Assembly (NCBI GenBank): GCA_002338605.1 | Contig: DDIP01000029.1 | Span: forward strand, 1 to 7,550 | Length of the DNA stretch: 7,550 nucleotides | Reading direction: 5' to 3' | Origin: Proteobacteria bacterium UBA1847 | GTDB lineage: Bacteria; Pseudomonadota; Gammaproteobacteria; Steroidobacterales; Woeseiaceae | Shown here: positions 5,802 to 7,550 of the stretch, one piece after another | How the letters are laid out: each line of letters begins with the position of its first letter | How positions within the stretch are numbered: the stretch's first letter is position 1 | Notes under the pieces: generated by a model | Told to the model about the DNA's origin: nothing | The model's database searches: none | The model's input: only the letters and a program-made list of their open reading frames with translations | Translations under genes and position numbers: made by a program

Positions 5802-7550
5802 GTAGCGTCAAGAAGATCAGTCGCCGCGAATTCATGAAGCGCACAGGCCAGGCCGGTGGCGGGCTGGTGTTTGCACTGACTTTTGCGAGCGCATGCCAAC
5901 CGGAGGAGAAGGCCATCGGTCCCGCGGCCAAAGCCGCTGCGTCAGTCGCACCGAACGTGTATGTGAATATTCGAAACGACGGCATCGTCGAGATCTACTG
6001 TCATCGTTCGGAGATGGGCCAGGGCATTCGCACCTCGCTGCCGCAGGTTATCGCCGACGAACTTGAGGCCGACTGGGACAAGATCGAAGTTATCCAGGCC
6101 ATCGGGCATGAAAAATACGGTGACCAGAACACGGACGGGTCGACGAGTATTCGCCAGCATTTCGACGTTCTGAGAAACGCCGGCGCCACTGCCCGCGATA
6201 TGATGATTGCCGCTGCCGCATCTTTATGGGGAGTACCGGTCCGGGAATGCAGTGCCCGCGAACACGCGGTACACCACGTCGCGAGCGGCAAGTCAGCGGG
6301 TTACGGCGAACTTGTCGATACGGCAAAAGACATGCCGCAGCCGGAGACCGCGGCATTCAAGGCGCGCGAAGACTATCGCTACATCGGCAAGCCGATGGAC
6401 ACCATTGACGGCATGGCGTTCACAACCGGTGGTGGCATGTATGGCATTGACACGGTGTTGCCGGACATGTTGTTCGCATCCATTGAGCGTTGCCCGGCAT
6501 TCGGCGGAACGGTCAAGGCTTACGACGAAACTGCGGCGCGCGCCGTGACCGGTGTTGTCAACGTGCTGCGTATGCCGGAGCCGACCTCGCCCGCGTTTTT
6601 CAACATCCAGGGCGGTGTCGCCGTGCTCGCCACGAACACCTGGTCCGCATCCGAAGGTCGAAACGCACTGGCCGTCGAGTGGGACCGTGGTGCGAACGGC
6701 GCTTACGACAGCGAGAGTTACAAGAAAAAACTCATCGACTCGGCCTCCGCCCCGGGCACCGTGATTCTGAACCGCGGCGACGCCGACATTGCTGCGGCAA
6801 AAACGCATGAAGCAATTTACTACGCGCCGCACCTGTCGCAGGCACCGATGGAGCCACCGGCAGCAACCGCTCGTATCAATGCGGACGGCAGTTGCGAGGT
6901 ATGGGCCTGTACACAGGACCCGCAGACCGCGCGCGATACGGTAGCCGCAACACTGGGCCTCGATAAGGAACAGGTTACGGTCAACGTGACGCTGTTGGGC
7001 GGCGGGTTCGGTCGCAAATCGAAACCGGATTTCATCGCCGAGGCCGCCTGGCTGGCTCGTGAGAGTGGCAAGCCGGTCAAGGTCACCTGGTCGCGTGAAG
7101 ACGATATCCGGCATGGCTACCTGCATGCGGTCAGTGCACAGTATTTCCGCGCCGGGCTGGATGCCGACGGCAACACGCAGACCTGGCTGCATCGCACTTG
7201 CTTCCCGACGATCTTCTCGACTTTTTCAAACGATGCAAAGCAGGCCACCGGATTCGAACTCACGCTGGGTCTTGTCGATAACCCCTGGAATGTGCCGAAC
7301 ATGCGGGTTGAGAGCTGCGAGGCCGAGGCGCACGTTCGAATCGGTTGGCTGCGATCGGTTTGCAACGTCTTTCACGCGTTTGGCAACTGCGGTTTCGTCG
7401 ATGAACTGGCGCATGTCAGGGGCGAGGACCCGAAGGATCACCTGCTCAGGATGATCGGCCCGGCGCGAAAAATCGACCCGGCTGCAGATGGCGCCGAGTA
7501 TCCCAACTACGGTCAGGATCTCGCTCAACATCCCATCGATACCGGCCGGA
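5798..7550 (+). CDS. Molybdopterin-binding large subunit of a Mo hydroxylase (IorB-type), Tat-exported, 3' end beyond window
   Basis: The frame is open for 584 codons to the window edge; IorB-type subunits run about 700-750 residues, so roughly a fifth is missing, including the conserved catalytic Glu near the C-terminus. Residues 1-33 are a Tat signal: SRREFMK (8-14) is a full twin-arginine motif, followed by a Gly-rich hydrophobic core and ASAC, whose C33 might be lipidated. Mature landmarks are EMGQG (72-76), QAPMEPP (348-354) and GGGFGRK (401-407) at the Mo-cytosine dinucleotide cofactor. GGAGG lies 7 bases before the ATG, inside the small-subunit gene. The pair should oxidise an aldehyde or N-heterocycle in the periplasm with water as oxygen source, passing electrons on, commonly to cytochrome c. 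The exact substrate is unknown. Cofactor-insertion and cytochrome partners, if any, lie to the right. Confidence 0.93.
   Translation, partial: MSSVKKISRREFMKRTGQAGGGLVFALTFASACQPEEKAIGPAAKAAASVAPNVYVNIRNDGIVEIYCHRSEMGQGIRTSLPQVIADELEADWDKIEVIQAIGHEKYGDQNTDGSTSIRQHFDVLRNAGATARDMMIAAAASLWGVPVRECSAREHAVHHVASGKSAGYGELVDTAKDMPQPETAAFKAREDYRYIGKPMDTIDGMAFTTGGGMYGIDTVLPDMLFASIERCPAFGGTVKAYDETAARAVTGVVNVLRMPEPTSPAFFNIQGGVAVLATNTWSASEGRNALAVEWDRGANGAYDSESYKKKLIDSASAPGTVILNRGDADIAAAKTHEAIYYAPHLSQAPMEPPAATARINADGSCEVWACTQDPQTARDTVAATLGLDKEQVTVNVTLLGGGFGRKSKPDFIAEAAWLARESGKPVKVTWSREDDIRHGYLHAVSAQYFRAGLDADGNTQTWLHRTCFPTIFSTFSNDAKQATGFELTLGLVDNPWNVPNMRVESCEAEAHVRIGWLRSVCNVFHAFGNCGFVDELAHVRGEDPKDHLLRMIGPARKIDPAADGAEYPNYGQDLAQHPIDTGR

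Noticed and set aside
6293..7192. Long minus-strand open frame (299 codons) opposite the Mo large subunit
   Set aside because: It is antisense to a frame with clear family motifs (EMGQG, QAPMEPP, GGGFGRK); its translation is Arg/Cys-rich with no recognisable domain.

Overview
The window looks like ordinary chromosome from a Gram-negative proteobacterium, most probably a gammaproteobacterium. Four things point there: a lipid A (Kdo-dependent) late acyltransferase, a GlyGly-CTERM-type protein tail, a DUF2909 twin-transmembrane protein and a DUF3014 protein, all typical of Gammaproteobacteria. Base composition is moderately GC-rich, a little lower around 1600-2500. No phage, IS, CRISPR, tRNA or rRNA was seen. 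The genus cannot be fixed from the sequence alone.

Layout, left to right. Positions 1-99 are the 3' end of a plus-strand gene whose product ends in a Gly-run/hydrophobic/basic sorting tail; a strong intrinsic terminator (123-150) follows. After about 285 bp with no supported gene comes a minus-strand pair: a lipid A acyltransferase-family gene (436-1326, TTG start) and, upstream of it, what looks like an internally deleted remnant of a secreted short-chain dehydrogenase (1382-1588). A 238-bp divergent spacer with two small inverted repeats separates these from a plus-strand run: a DUF2909 small membrane protein (1827-2027), an overlapping four-helix membrane protein of unknown function (2014-2493) and a TauE/SafE-type permease (2593-3324). 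The permease converges with, and overlaps by 15 bp, a minus-strand SRPBCC (DUF1857/AtaL-like) gene (3310-3753) with an unusually hydrophobic C-terminus. Next is a minus-strand DUF3014 membrane-anchored protein (3870-4661), divergent from a GNAT acetyltransferase (4734-5252) across a 72-bp palindrome-rich spacer.

The right end is the start of a molybdenum hydroxylase operon: an IorA-type two-[2Fe-2S] small subunit (5343-5801), overlapping by ATGA the IorB-type molybdopterin-binding large subunit (5798 to beyond the window edge), which carries a twin-arginine signal. The two should form a periplasmic aldehyde/N-heterocycle-type oxidoreductase, with the small subunit carried across the membrane by the large one. 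Its substrate cannot be read from the sequence.

No clearly new multi-gene system is visible. The most unusual items are the internally deleted SDR reading frame, the hydrophobic tail on the SRPBCC protein with its tail-to-tail overlap, the unidentified four-helix protein paired with DUF2909 away from the usual cytochrome oxidase genes, and the possible lipobox in the Tat signal of the Mo subunit.
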